Source: Unio delphinus
Taxonomy: Eukaryota; Mollusca; Bivalvia; Unionida; Unionidae
Direction of reading: 5' to 3'
DNA length: 64,000 nucleotides
Assembly: GCA_029339505.1 (NCBI GenBank)
Contig: JAQISU010000247.1
Location: 767,501 to 831,500 of the forward strand
In this document: piece after piece, positions 11,545-23,000 of the stretch
How positions within the stretch are numbered: the stretch's first letter is position 1
Layout: each line of letters opens with the position of its first letter
Notes under the pieces: generated by a model
The model's database searches: none
Told to the model about the DNA's origin: nothing
The model's input: the letters and a program-made list of their open reading frames with translations, nothing else
Program-made: the position numbers and the translations under genes

Positions 11545-13377
11545 AAAGCTTACTCATTGCAATCTTTATTTGTACCTGTGTAAAATGTCTCAAGTCTTGT
11601 TTGGGCATTTCAATAAATAGTTTATACATATTACTATTTTTCCCTTGCATGGAAAATTATTACAAGACAGAAGCTATTAAATCAAATTAACTAGATTAAT
11701 TTTAGGATGAGCCTGTACGTTAATTCCTGGCAGCCACAACTACTTTTGGCAATCCAAGAATTTTTTTTCTTTCAAATATCCCAATTTATTTATTAAAAAA
11801 ACTGGAATCAAGTTTAATATTCAAGTATGACGATTTAACTATGCTTGGTCAACATGCTGCAAAAAATATATATCCTTTAGAAGAAAAAACATTTGAACTG
11901 AACAAAAAAGATACCATATGATTAAACAGCTCTTTTATTCCAAAAAAAAAAACAACTTAAACAGAATTCTACTGCAACCTAAATTTAAAATAAATGTGAT
12001 GAACAGATGCACCTGTTAGCTGCAGATATTTAGTCTTGTAATAAGCGCTTGTTTTGAAGAGGAAAAAAGGCTCCTTTGTGCATTACTGCCAAATGGAATC
12101 CTCTCAACAAATCTAAAACTGAATTACATCTCCAACTTTGTTTGGTTTGCACTATAATTCTGAAAATATGCTACAAAAAAATGTAAAAAAAAAAAATTTA
12201 AAAAAAATTAAAAATTATTACTGACAATAATGAATAGGAGGTTTGAAGCACCTGGGGCCTGTGTTTTTATTTCCCAGAATTAGAATTACTGTACCCATTT
12301 CATTAAAAAGAAATTCAAAGTCTATGGACTGGGGCCTTCAAAATTTTCAAGCTGGAAACATCCCCATTACGTAAACTTTTTTGAATTTAATTAATATACA
12401 TTTTCTGAAAAGGCTGCATACAAGTAATGATAGCCTAATATCATAGTACAGGTTTAGTTACTTGGGCTATTTTTAATTTATTTGTTGTTTTCAGACAGTG
12501 AATAACATTTTTTGGTATATGTTTACTGCCAAAACTAAAAAATATATTAATAGCACTACTACTATCAATACAGTACTAAATTATGGTATTAATACTACTA
12601 CTAATACTGTAATTGCAAACCTTTTGCATCACGCAAGTTTAGGAAATTTGAAATCTGGGCATATTGACAACATGAAGGTTAAGCAAATTGATGATAGGCA
12701 GAATTCAGTTTTCTTTGCTCCAGAAGAAAAATAGTAATTTTTTTTTTTAAATTCTTCTTCAGGTTGAAAAGATGGAAAGTATTTCTACAAGTCTGAAAAG
12801 TTTCACTTATGATTACATATAAATACTCTATGATATTTCTAATATTTTTCCATCACAATAATTTGATGTGCAAATAAAATTTGCAAAACATTTGTTCCCT
12901 CTAAAAATTAGTTTTGTATCTCTAGGGATTGAGACACTACTGGATATCAGTGATCGGTTGCATGTAATACCTTCAACAGATAAGCTTCTTGCTGCCTCAG
13001 TAACTCTCATGGACAAGTAAGTGGTCATATGAGATCAACATACATGTCCAATTAGGTGATGGGAGGTGTCAACATCTGCAGATGTTTATGCCCCAACAGG
13101 ATTATAGCCAAATTTGTATGGATTGCATATACATTACATTAACTGGTGGTGGGTGTGTCTGTGTACAATGAAACTACTGATAATAATTTACATTTAGCTA
13201 AAACTAAATTATACACAATCATGGTACAGTTTAGTTTCACTAGACCAATTTCTCTGCCATTTTTCTTTCGCTGGGGGGGGGGGAGACGTTTGCAAGGTAA
13301 TCTTTTTTATTATAAGCTTACCTGTAATTTTTTCAAAAGAACTACAGGGTAGCCTCCATTTCACCAAAGAAAAATGG

Positions 13378-13400
13378 CCCGCCCCCCGGGGGCGGGGAGA
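13378..13400. repeat. GC-rich palindrome in AT-rich intron
   Basis: CCCGCCCCC followed by C and GGGGGCGGG, a near-perfect inverted repeat able to form a GC-only hairpin. It stands out sharply from its AT-rich surroundings. A run of eleven G lies about 110 bp to the left (near 13274). Confidence 0.8.
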
Positions 13401-14148
13401 ATTAATTTTAATGATGTAATACCTCCTGCAATTGCATAGCTTGTCCTTTCCAGAAGACCTGAGCAAACAATGGAAATGCCATCCTCCCATTAGTGTGACC
13501 AATAATCTAGAACAGTGAATAAGCCTTTGCAAAAAGATCCCTTACATTTGGTGTGGTGAAGAACCATTTTGTATATTTGAGGGAGCAGCCCAAACTGTGA
13601 CATCGATGCAGGGATGTAGGAAGGAATTGGGAATAGCAGCAGGTAAGTATCACATCATTAAAAATTACTTTTACCACCTAACTCAACCTAAACAGTCTAC
13701 ATATTACCAGCTTCTATTGCAAAACTTAAACTTGTCAGTTTGGTGCGAGGTCTGATTATCCCAAAACTGGTTAATAGAAACCACACCCAAGGAATACAAC
13801 CCTCACAAGACAGCAGCAGGATGGAGTATGTACTCTAGTTTTTTGAGCAACAACGATTGGGCTCAGTGAGAAAATATCTTGGCTTTTTGAGGGACAAAAA
13901 AAAAAGCAAACGTAAAAGGAGAAACTAGTCTGCAGGTGCCAAAATCAGTTCTCATAACATCCCCTAAAGATAGGCCTATGAGATAGCAATGGCACACACC
14001 TTAAGGGCTTTAATTTTGTAAATGACTGGTCCCTATCAATAAGGCATGAACAAGCTCTTGTGATAATCAATCACACCTAGAAATGGTGGAAGTTCAAATA
14101 TCAAGTGAACCTTTAAAAGACATTTCCTACCCTTCCTTCTTATATTAG

Positions 14149-14389
14149 TTGTTGTTGTTGTAGAGGTTAATGCCATTTTTCAGCACACGATAGGCTATAC
14201 ATGGCAGCCAGTATTATTGGTAGAGGAAGAACCCGGGAAAACCCCTGGAAAGAACCATCGACCCATGAGAAGCTACTGGCAAGCTTTCTCACATAACTAC
14301 ATTAGCCGAATCTTAGACTCGAACCCATGCAGACAGGGGTGAGATGGCAGTGATCTGTAGTGGAAAGCGCTTTAGACCACTCTGCCACC
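14149..14389 (-). mobile_element. SINE1 (tRNA-derived), full length
   Basis: This copy has a perfect 14-bp target-site duplication CCTTCTTATATTAG (14135-14148 and 14390-14403). The 3' tail on the element's strand is a (CAA)n run, seen here as GTTGTTGTTG. The body and tRNA head match 2594-2851 and 51697-51934. The intact duplication implies a fairly recent insertion. Confidence 0.95.
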
Positions 14390-14874
14390 CCTTCTTATAT
14401 TAGAGGCTGCAAAGTAAAATGTTCTAACTGGACATTAAATCCAATCTTGGTCATCTCCAGCATAGATATGATTACGATCTCGAGCTTTATGCTAGAAAAC
14501 CTGGTTGGCAAAGGAGTGAAACTGAGATGTTGTTCCCTCTAAACAGCCCTACTCTAGCACATGCAACTTGCTCCTTTGTCTGGCAGATGCCAAGGCAAGC
14601 AAGAAAAGGGTAACTTGAAAGAAGCTTCACCCAAAGGTTCACAGGTTCACCAAAGGTTCACAAGACTGGAGAGATTTCATTTTAGCATGAAAGGAGGAGA
14701 AACAGGTGTGAGCAAGTTGAAATAGTTGATCTGATTTCCAAAATGACAATCCTTCCCAATGGTAGGGCACATTTTCTACTACACCAAAACAAAAAAGATT
14801 TTCCATTTTGCCTCATATATCAGTAAGGACTGAATGATGCACTTGACACCTTAGCCTGATAACATTTCTTTGCA

Positions 14875-15340
14875 GATAAATATTTATTAGTGACTCGGGG
14901 TGGGTGGGGTGGGGTGGGGTCTAGACTTACCTCACATTCATGGAGTGGTTATTTTCAAAACTATTACCTTTTCTTTACCTGTGATTTTCAGTTTAGATAT
15001 AATTTTGTGACAGACATTACATGTACATTGTTGAACTACTAAAGAATATAATATTTCGTAGATATATTTGAACTTTTCCAACAAAAATAAAGATGAAATA
15101 CAATTTTTAACTTTATTTGCACCTGTACATGCAAATATGTTCAACTTAAAATTGCATCTTGATGCTAATCTTAAAGTTTAGACATCCACCATCACTTTTC
15201 ATATAGAGTTTGTGTATATATTAAATATTTTTTATTGAAATAAATGTAATTTAAAAACTGCTGTTTTTTTTCTTTTTCTTTTCTCAAACATAATTGGATC
15301 TTCTACTGCTGAACAATATAGCACTTTAAGGGTTAATTAG
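14875..15340 (+). repeat. Dispersed repeat of about 450 bp, copy 1
   Basis: It starts TATTTATTAGTGACTCGGGG and ends near AATATAGCACTTTAAGGG. It is colinear with 49382-49803, sharing for example CATTCATGGAGTGGTTATTT and TTTGTGACAGACATTACAT. It has no coding capacity. No clear inverted termini were found, so the class is unknown. Confidence 0.8.
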
Positions 15341-16261
15341 ATGCACAAATCAATTTTAGGATTTTCTTAAACACCGGGGATTGGGGTGGGGGGCAAAGTG
15401 CAAGGGTCAGCACACACAAAAAAAACCAACCCATAAGAGACAGTCGGAAAACTAAACACAAAATTGCTGTTGGCATTAGTACTACTAAATATGTATATTA
15501 GAAATGTCACAAGTTTGAGATTATTCCATCATGTCTTCTTTCATCTGCAACAAAGATGCCTATATTATGATTAATAATAAAAAATTATGTTCGTCTTGCC
15601 CATTTTTATGACCTTTTTTTAATTTTTATTTTGTTTTTGGAATAAAATGGATGCCTAGTTTTATTTGTGACATATACTTACACATGATATGATAAAGATA
15701 ATTCCTAGCCACATCTTCATTATCAATAATCATCCTATGATTGATAACTCGGTATATGTATTAACTGAATTCTAGCTTCTTATCCTACACTTTGTGCATT
15801 AAAAAAACCCATGCCTTACATGCAGCAAATGTTCATTTTGAAGAGATAGCTAAACAGTGATCCTATTCAATTTAGGAAACAAAAAGCTATTTTCAAGATT
15901 TCAAGATGAAAAAAAAAAAAATCAATCCAGACTAAAGTTGTAAATTTGCCACTGCTTCTTTCTTTAAGAGACATTATTTGAGATATTGAGGCTTTTGAGT
16001 AATGTATAAAACCGCTCTTGATCATGGATTGATGTTGACTTGGGAATTCATTGCAGTACAATCACACTGCAATACAACCCATTATAAAAACGGAAAAGTT
16101 CAGCTCCAAAGCAAAAGGCAAACATTAGTCTGTTGTCAGGATTAAAACAGATTGGTCCCTTTAACCAGGTAAAATTAATTTACAAAGGTGGAAAAAAAAA
16201 CATGACATTTTGAAAGAGTGCTATTTCATTTGCGTTCTAACTTCTGAAGAACAGCAAAGTA

Positions 16262-16410
16262 CACACTTCCAACCATTCTATCTCTACAGGTATATAAACC
16301 ACCTTGTTTTTAATTGTAACCATACTACCTCTAAAGTATATGAACGATCTTGTTTTTTAACTTGTAACCACACTACTTCTACAGGTATAAGAACAGTCAT
16401 GTTTGTAATT
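16262..16410 (+). repeat. Degenerate tandem repeat, about 58 bp, three units
   Basis: Three related units contain CTACAGGTATATAAACCACC, CTAAAGTATATGAACGATC and CTACAGGTATAAGAACAGTC, each followed by TTGTTTTTAA-like sequence. The open frame at 16210-16515 results from this repeat. Confidence 0.7.
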
Positions 16411-16976
16411 TTGAATTGGCCCAATTGTAAACAAATAGACCCTGATTTGTTGTTACATAATAATCAGGGTCTTCATTCTTTGCTCTACCGAGAAAGATTT
16501 CTTAGTCTCTGTTAACTGATTCGCCAGACTAACCTTCCAACATACCATCCCCGATATACTTACACATGACTTTTCATTTTACCAAAATGTATCAACTCTA
16601 AGCTTCTTTATTTGTCTAAATAAAACGTAGATTAAATAAAAAGAGGCCAGATATACTGTTTCCACTAGAACCAAGATGCCAACGTGATAGCTGTTTTCAT
16701 TCCAAGAATGGCTTGACAAAAGTAACCTGCTTTCCATTATGGCCCAATAAAGAAAATGCTGACAAGGCAATTTGTATCTGTGTGATGTGTAGGTTGGGGG
16801 TGGGAGAGGACAAATTGAAGGATTATATCAAGCTTAAACTTGTCCTATTTAAGACTAATTCTTATAAATATGTATGCTACTGGTTCAAAGAATCATAACC
16901 AAACAAGGTCTAAGGAACACACAATACTCAATAACCTAAAGTACAAAATAACCATACATATTTGACTCACTCTACT

Positions 16977-16982
<6 letters not shown>

Positions 16983-17060
<78 letters not shown>
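16983..17060 (+). repeat. (GA)39 microsatellite
   Basis: Uninterrupted GA dinucleotide run followed by T7. On the transcribed (minus) strand it reads as a CT polypyrimidine tract. It creates long SLSLSL frames that are not genes. Confidence 0.99.
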
Positions 17061-17066
<6 letters not shown>

Positions 17067-17359
17067 TCCATCGTTTACAAGTGAACCACATTTTGGGGTC
17101 CATTTCTGAATACATCCTAATACATAGACTTCCATGACATTTCTGGTTAATGTAATGCCTAGTTGTTTCAGAAACATCATTGTTAAAATTCAACAAACCT
17201 CAGTCAAGTTATGGAAACTAGAATGGAAGGACTGTCAGGGTCCATCGTTCTTTTCCTTACCACAAAGGCTGGAAAATTGTTCAATGTGACACAAATATAA
17301 ATCAGCATTAAACACATCTGGTTAACCTCCAATCTTTGACACACAAACATAATAGCTGC

Positions 17360-17475
17360 ATACCAAATATAGTTAAATTCCAAAGATTCCCACACAATAC
17401 CAAATATGGTTAAATTCCAAAGATTCCCACACAAGCGTAACAGCTGTTATCCAAATATGGTTAAACTCCAAAGAT
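17360..17475 (+). repeat. Degenerate tandem repeat, three units
   Basis: CCAAATATAGTTAAATTCCA, CCAAATATGGTTAAATTCCA and CCAAATATGGTTAAACTCCA, each followed by AAGATTCxCCxC. Spacing varies (about 37 and 53 bp) because of an insert. Confidence 0.75.
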
Positions 17476-17563
17476 TCACCAAAAAGTTATCTTGCTGAAA
17501 CCAAATTGTTGATACAGATAGTCACTATGGGATTCTGCCTTCAAGATGGGTCCTAATAATGGT

Positions 17564-17887
17564 TGGTTTGTTTGTTTGATTAGGATTTTTAACATAGCTT
17601 TAACAATTTTTCAGTTATATCGCTACGATGTCTGCTGTGAGGCAGTTTATAGTGATGTCTAGCACTGAGACATCATGCCGCAGACATGTAGCATGATGTC
17701 TCACCCAGTCACATTATCCTGACACCAGGCCGACCAGTCCTAACACTAACCTCTTTATGCTGAGCATCAAGCGAGGCAGCTGTTAGTACCATTTTTGTAA
17801 GTCTTCGGTATGACTCGGCCGGGGATCGAACCGACGACCTCCCGCTTCCAGGGTGGACGCTCTAACCACTAGGCCACCGAAGCGGTT
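17564..17887 (-). mobile_element. SINE2 (tRNA-derived), full length
   Basis: This 324-bp element has perfect 13-bp duplications TCCTAATAATGGT (17551-17563 and 17888-17900). Read on the minus strand it starts with a tRNA-like head: A box TGGCCTAGTGGTTAGAGCG and B box GGTTCGATCCC. A body of about 220 bp shared with six other loci follows, ending AAATCC-type. It is in the same orientation as the Musashi gene and lies about 150 bp downstream of exon 6. Confidence 0.96.
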
Positions 17888-17912
17888 TCCTAATAATGGT
17901 CTGTACCAATCA

Positions 17913-17916
<4 letters not shown>

Positions 17917-17981
<65 letters not shown>
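17917..17981 (+). repeat. (GA)n microsatellite next to exon 6
   Basis: About 32 GA repeats followed by an A-rich tract (17983-17996). In the Musashi transcript this is a poly-U then (CU)n run starting about 45 nt after the exon 6 donor. Confidence 0.99.
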
Positions 17982-17988
<7 letters not shown>

Positions 17989-18039
17989 AAAAAAAAGACA
18001 TTCACCTCTTTTGTTCCAATAGTAAAAATATTTACTTAC

Positions 18040-18132
18040 TTTTCCAAACTGTCCAAAATACTTTTTGACATCTTCTACTGTTGTTGCTGCTGATAATCCA
18101 CCAACAAATATCTTCTTTGTTTTTGTGATCAT
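18040..18132 (-). CDS. msi: Musashi exon 6 (first half of RRM2)
   Basis: This 93-nt exon (31 codons) encodes MITKTKK, then RNP2 IFVGGL, then [18 protein letters not shown]. The acceptor is TTTTTTAG|ATG and the donor is GGAAAA|GTAAGT. It corresponds to the start of Musashi RRM2. The residues normally following (VEDAMLM... with RNP1) should be in the next exon, which I could not find between 1 and 18039. The acceptor has a T-rich tract of only about six bases. Confidence 0.96.
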
Positions 18133-19966
18133 CTAAAAAAGAAGAAAAGAATTACAAATATATGATTCAGTTAAAATATTTAAAAAAAAACTTCCTCTGC
18201 CTGAAACAAGAATGTACTTTTAGCCTTGCCAGTTTCAAAATTCATTGATATTCCACTCTTGAGGACCAAGTTGTTTGAACAGAATGGTCATTGGATCTTG
18301 TAACATACACAAGCAAGTACTAAAGTTTTTATTAAAGAAAAAAATGCCATTTCCTCAAACTCTCTTCTTCAGCCTTACAAGTAATAGGAAGAAGACTGTG
18401 TATATTTGGAAATCTACATTGTAGAACTACACAACATTACAAAATTTTCTTGGACATGGTTCCTACAGGCCCCAAATGTTTCTTGGGACAATCCCAAATT
18501 CAACATAAGAACCTGGAGTAACTTTTTCCTAGTTGTTACAACTAAAAAAAAACAACAGGAGACAACTTGAGTGCACGTGTCACAAAGCACAACAACCACT
18601 GATCGCAGTAAATTAATGATTCGACATTCATCAACACATCAACATTTGCCAACTACTAAACCCTAGCTAGGCATTTTCTCCTCTTTTGACCCTTATCTCG
18701 AATCCTTTGGCTTAACTAGACACCCAAATCAATAGTGTTACTGGGAAACATTCAAAACAAAAAAATGCATATATATTCCCATGCCTGTTCTTTTCATATG
18801 TACTTTATTCTTATCTGCTAAATTGGGCAAAAATTATCCTAGGTAATGATGCATTACCTTATGGCCAGTTAACTGACCAAGACCTCTGGATTAACCCCAG
18901 CCTTAATAACATCTATCATACAATCAGGTTAATGATTTGGTGCCATATATATTCCTGTATAAATGATGTCCAACTGCAAACAACATACACCCTGCCAGAT
19001 CAGAGGTTCCACTCTACTTCTGCATAAACCTAGAAAATCTGACACATTATGCAACTTCTGAACTGGGTCTATGCAGTTTGTATCTAACATGTATAAAAGT
19101 AGTTTTTCTTTATATGAGCAACAAAATAGATATTAATTTCAGACATCCAAAGGTCAATGAACTAACTGCATCTCTCAATGAACTTACTTAGTACCATCGT
19201 AAAGATTTACTGTCTAAACCAAAGATTAATTCAAGATCGAAAGACATCAAAATGTATCACTTTAAATCTGACAAAATTTCATGATCAATAACTAATTGAT
19301 GATTAAATAGTAGTCGATCATATTTGTCGATCTTGTGTCGTTAGAAAAACTACTCCTTCTTTAATTTGAAAACAGAAAAAATGGCAAAATCAAATGCATT
19401 TTGACCAAACCAACTGGAGGAACTGCATATCCAAAATGACAATTTCCAAACAGTGCAATAAAAATAGTCAGGAAATGATTCCATCAAGTGATCAGCTAAT
19501 TTCAGACAGCACTTTGTTACCTACCAGAAGTCACTGCTAAACAAGAGGACAATTTCCAAACATTTTTTTTTTTAAAGCTTGCTGTATGCACATAGTAGCA
19601 ACTGACTTTGTCCACCTCACTGCACTTTACCCACCACAATCTAATCCCTGTCTGGTACCTCAAAATGATATTATATCTGGTCCTACAATTGTCCTGTTGG
19701 CAATACTGCAATAAACCAATAAAATCAACACTGCTTAAACCACAGAGATTTGAAGTGTTTGTCAAATTTGCCAATACTGTAATTTCCATCCCTTGAGCCT
19801 ATTTCTGAATTAATTACCCTTTCCACTACAACCAGGATTATATTTTGTCATGAAGGTAAAATCTAGAAGAGATTAAATTACTGATCAAAGTGTATAAATG
19901 GGTCTCCCAGATGCTTCCTATCTTTTCCATAAAAAAATCAAACCAATTACAGTGTGTGTGCATGTA

Positions 19967-20055
<89 letters not shown>

Positions 20056-23000
20056 CATAGATCCTTTTTTTTAAACCATAAAATACCACAAAAAAATTAT
20101 CTCTTTGCTAAACTTTAAGAAAATTGTGATCAAAATTGTTATAGGAAATTTTGATATATTGATCATTTTATTGTCAAAAACGGTAGAAAAGGACCTGGAA
20201 AGTTTAATCAACATTATAAAATATCAGCTTTTAATAAGAATTCAAATAATTTGTTACATTGTCTTTCCAAACGACATTTTTTGTAATTAACCATTACAAG
20301 CAAATTGCAATCAATGAAAATTCACACCTAGTGGAGGCATTCTTTAGATAAATACCAATTAAATATTTTTTTTTATCAATTGAAATTGTTTTCTATCTTG
20401 TATTTCCTTTCAAGTGTAATCATTACAAATACAATGTGTCTTCTTGTAATTAAACGTAAACTGTGCCAATCTATAGTAACAGTTATATCGGCAAGCATTT
20501 CTCTGAGAACGTAATTAAGTGCCAACTGTGTTTTGATTCTGAACATTAACTGTATTGTGGCATTACCCGGTAGATAAAAAGCTGGTCTTTTTTTTCTATA
20601 ATTACGTTATTTATGCCTTTTGAATTAAAAAAAAAAATTGTAATCAGAATATTACCAAAATAAAGATTTAAAAAACATTAAATGGCATAAAAACCAATGG
20701 CCCCGGTTATGTCGGTATACTTCATTTTAGTTACCAATTGAATACTATTGTAAATGTTACTAAGCATTCTTGATGCGATTATAAAACGAGGATTTAGTCA
20801 TTACAACAGTTTGGTTCTCCCCCTCCCTCAACTCCACTGTTCTCTGCATTTCTAGTTGAGTTTTGGAAGTCCCTTGGTAATTCACACCCTCGCTTATAGT
20901 GCCGTTTATGCATTTGGACTGTTGTGTGCAAATTATTGAGGGCGGTGTGTGTGTGTGTGTAGTCCAAACGCAGTCTATCAATAGTTTTAAAATGCCATCA
21001 GGTGTAGTTATGATACTCAGCAGTTCAACAATAACAAAAATTTCATCTAGAAATGCGTTATCTTTAATGACAAAATAAATCATTATCTGTTTCCTCAACC
21101 TTTTCATAAAACCACTATCACTCTATATTTTTAAACTACCGAGTATAAATTCACAGTTTGTAATTAAATGTAAAACCGTTATCTTGGATAGTTTCCAATC
21201 TACAAATATGGTTATTTCTATCTGACTACCATGGTATGTAACGAGTATTTTGGATGGTCATTAACCAGAGCAGCGTCTTCTTTTCTGCTGCAATATGTAC
21301 CTCCTGCAAATCATTTTGCAGCATTTGCATCACGGACTAATACTGCCATTGAAAAGTCGCAACCATGATAAATGCAAGGCATCAGTAAACTGTGCTATAT
21401 TATCATGTCATTAGAATGCATTATTGAGGTGGTAGGAGTTAATGAATTAACAGAAAGAAATTTTGTAAGTGGAACAAAACATTAAGACACGTAATTGTGT
21501 TCCCTATTCTTGCCTAAACAATCCATAGTATTTTCTGGCTTCATCTGTGCATGTACACTTTTACATTGATAAAACAAGCTAAAAATGTCATATTCTAGTG
21601 TACCAGACTGACATAACAATTATCAATACCTTCCAGCTGCTTCCTACCATGTCATAACAGAGAAATATGAGATCTTATCAAAGACATAGAGATCAATTAA
21701 CATGACAGTCAAATTTTAATTGCTCTTCTCAAGATCGTCAACAGTGTATCTGTGTTCATGAAACTGTGAGGAAAAAGATCGGACACATGTAATAAAAAAA
21801 AAAATCCAAACAAGCGTAAAATGATTATCAAAACTCGTGTTTTGAAAGACTACACTAATTTCTTTATTGTAAATGGAACACCATACAATATCAAGTAGTA
21901 AATAGTATGTAAATATTCAGGCTAATACAAAATTAATGATCTCAGTTCATTGCCAGCAAACAGCAAACCAGAGTAAAATTTTTTGTCTCTAATCAAGACC
22001 TATAAAATTTAATGTATCTGAGGTAATAATAAAGGTTAATGTCCAATTACCTATCAAATAAAGAATGGCATTTCTTATTTTTATCATAAGAAAAACACAA
22101 TTTGATTCATGCATGCGATCATCTGGCCTGTCACTGCATATTCCAAATGAGCTTGGGGCATTAATCTGGATGTATGGTATACTTCCAAGCCATGTATATA
22201 TAGAAAGCACGTGGTTATGGAAAGCTAAACCAAATAATGGAAGGTAAACATTCTTTGAGATCAATCATTTAGAAACTACAAATAAAGACAGTGGACTGGG
22301 AAAGTAGAATAAACTCATTCAATGCAGATCTTTGAGGATGTGTCATCATTGGATGAAGTCTGTGGGTTTTTTTTTTTGTAACCATGGGCAATACTCTTAA
22401 CTCTATTGAAAAAAAAGTCAAGAAGCTTAGTTTGTAAATTATCAAAATCATAATCAAATGGTTGCCTGGTCTAATACCCACCAATGCTGCCTGATTCAGT
22501 GTGTTGTTCAGAAAAACACTTAGCTCAAGTTTCCTCAACAAAGGTGTGTTAAAGTGCCATTAACATAGAAACAAAATTTAGCATGATATACCCAACCAAT
22601 GGTGGCATCTCCTAGTTCAGGCTGTATTTTTGCACAAGAACAGAGTTTAAATAAATAATTTTAAAAAAGCTTGAGAACATACATCAAGTTGTCTTGTTAT
22701 TTATATCGGATGGCACAAGGTTATGTGGTACAACAATGTCCTCAATAGGAAAATCCATTATATCCTGCAAGCTGTGCTTATGTTCTGATACCCAGATGGT
22801 GCACCAAACAAGATACTAACAAAACTTTACACATGTTCAATCAATTAAACCTTTATACACTGATCCCATTCTAACATTACACACTAGACAGACCAATGCT
22901 ACGATAATGCCTCCTGTCATGCAACAACTTTTTCAGACAAACGATGTTCATTTAGCATTGATTTTACGAGTTATACTAATCTTACTCAGTTTCTTTTTGA

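Larger units (their letters stand above)
1..18039 (-). other. msi: Intron 6, partial (at least 18 kb)
   Basis: This lies downstream of the exon 6 donor. No exon matching the second half of Musashi RRM2 (RNP1, HFHEINNKM-like and KKAQPKEVM-like segments) was found on the minus strand by eye. The stretch carries the hAT-type MITE, the autonomous-derived CATA transposon, a TTAA MITE, SINEs and two GA tracts. Stretches 1-2130, 3100-4280, 9140-13370 and 15350-16250 show nothing I can name. Confidence 0.75.

Noticed and set aside
16972..17196. Frames rich in Leu-Ser and Glu-Arg at the GA tracts (also 17783-18132 and 63314-63601)
   Set aside because: They are translations of GA/CT microsatellites. 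At 17890-18132 only the part 18040-18132 is a real exon, and the frame beyond reads through its donor.
19290..19370. Further hAT-MITE remnant (GTCGATCATATTTGTCGATC)
   Set aside because: The resemblance to the ATCGAT-rich ends is too weak and no terminus is visible.
20760..21107. 115-codon minus-strand frame
   Set aside because: It overlaps a dispersed repeat fragment and a GT run and has no domain.
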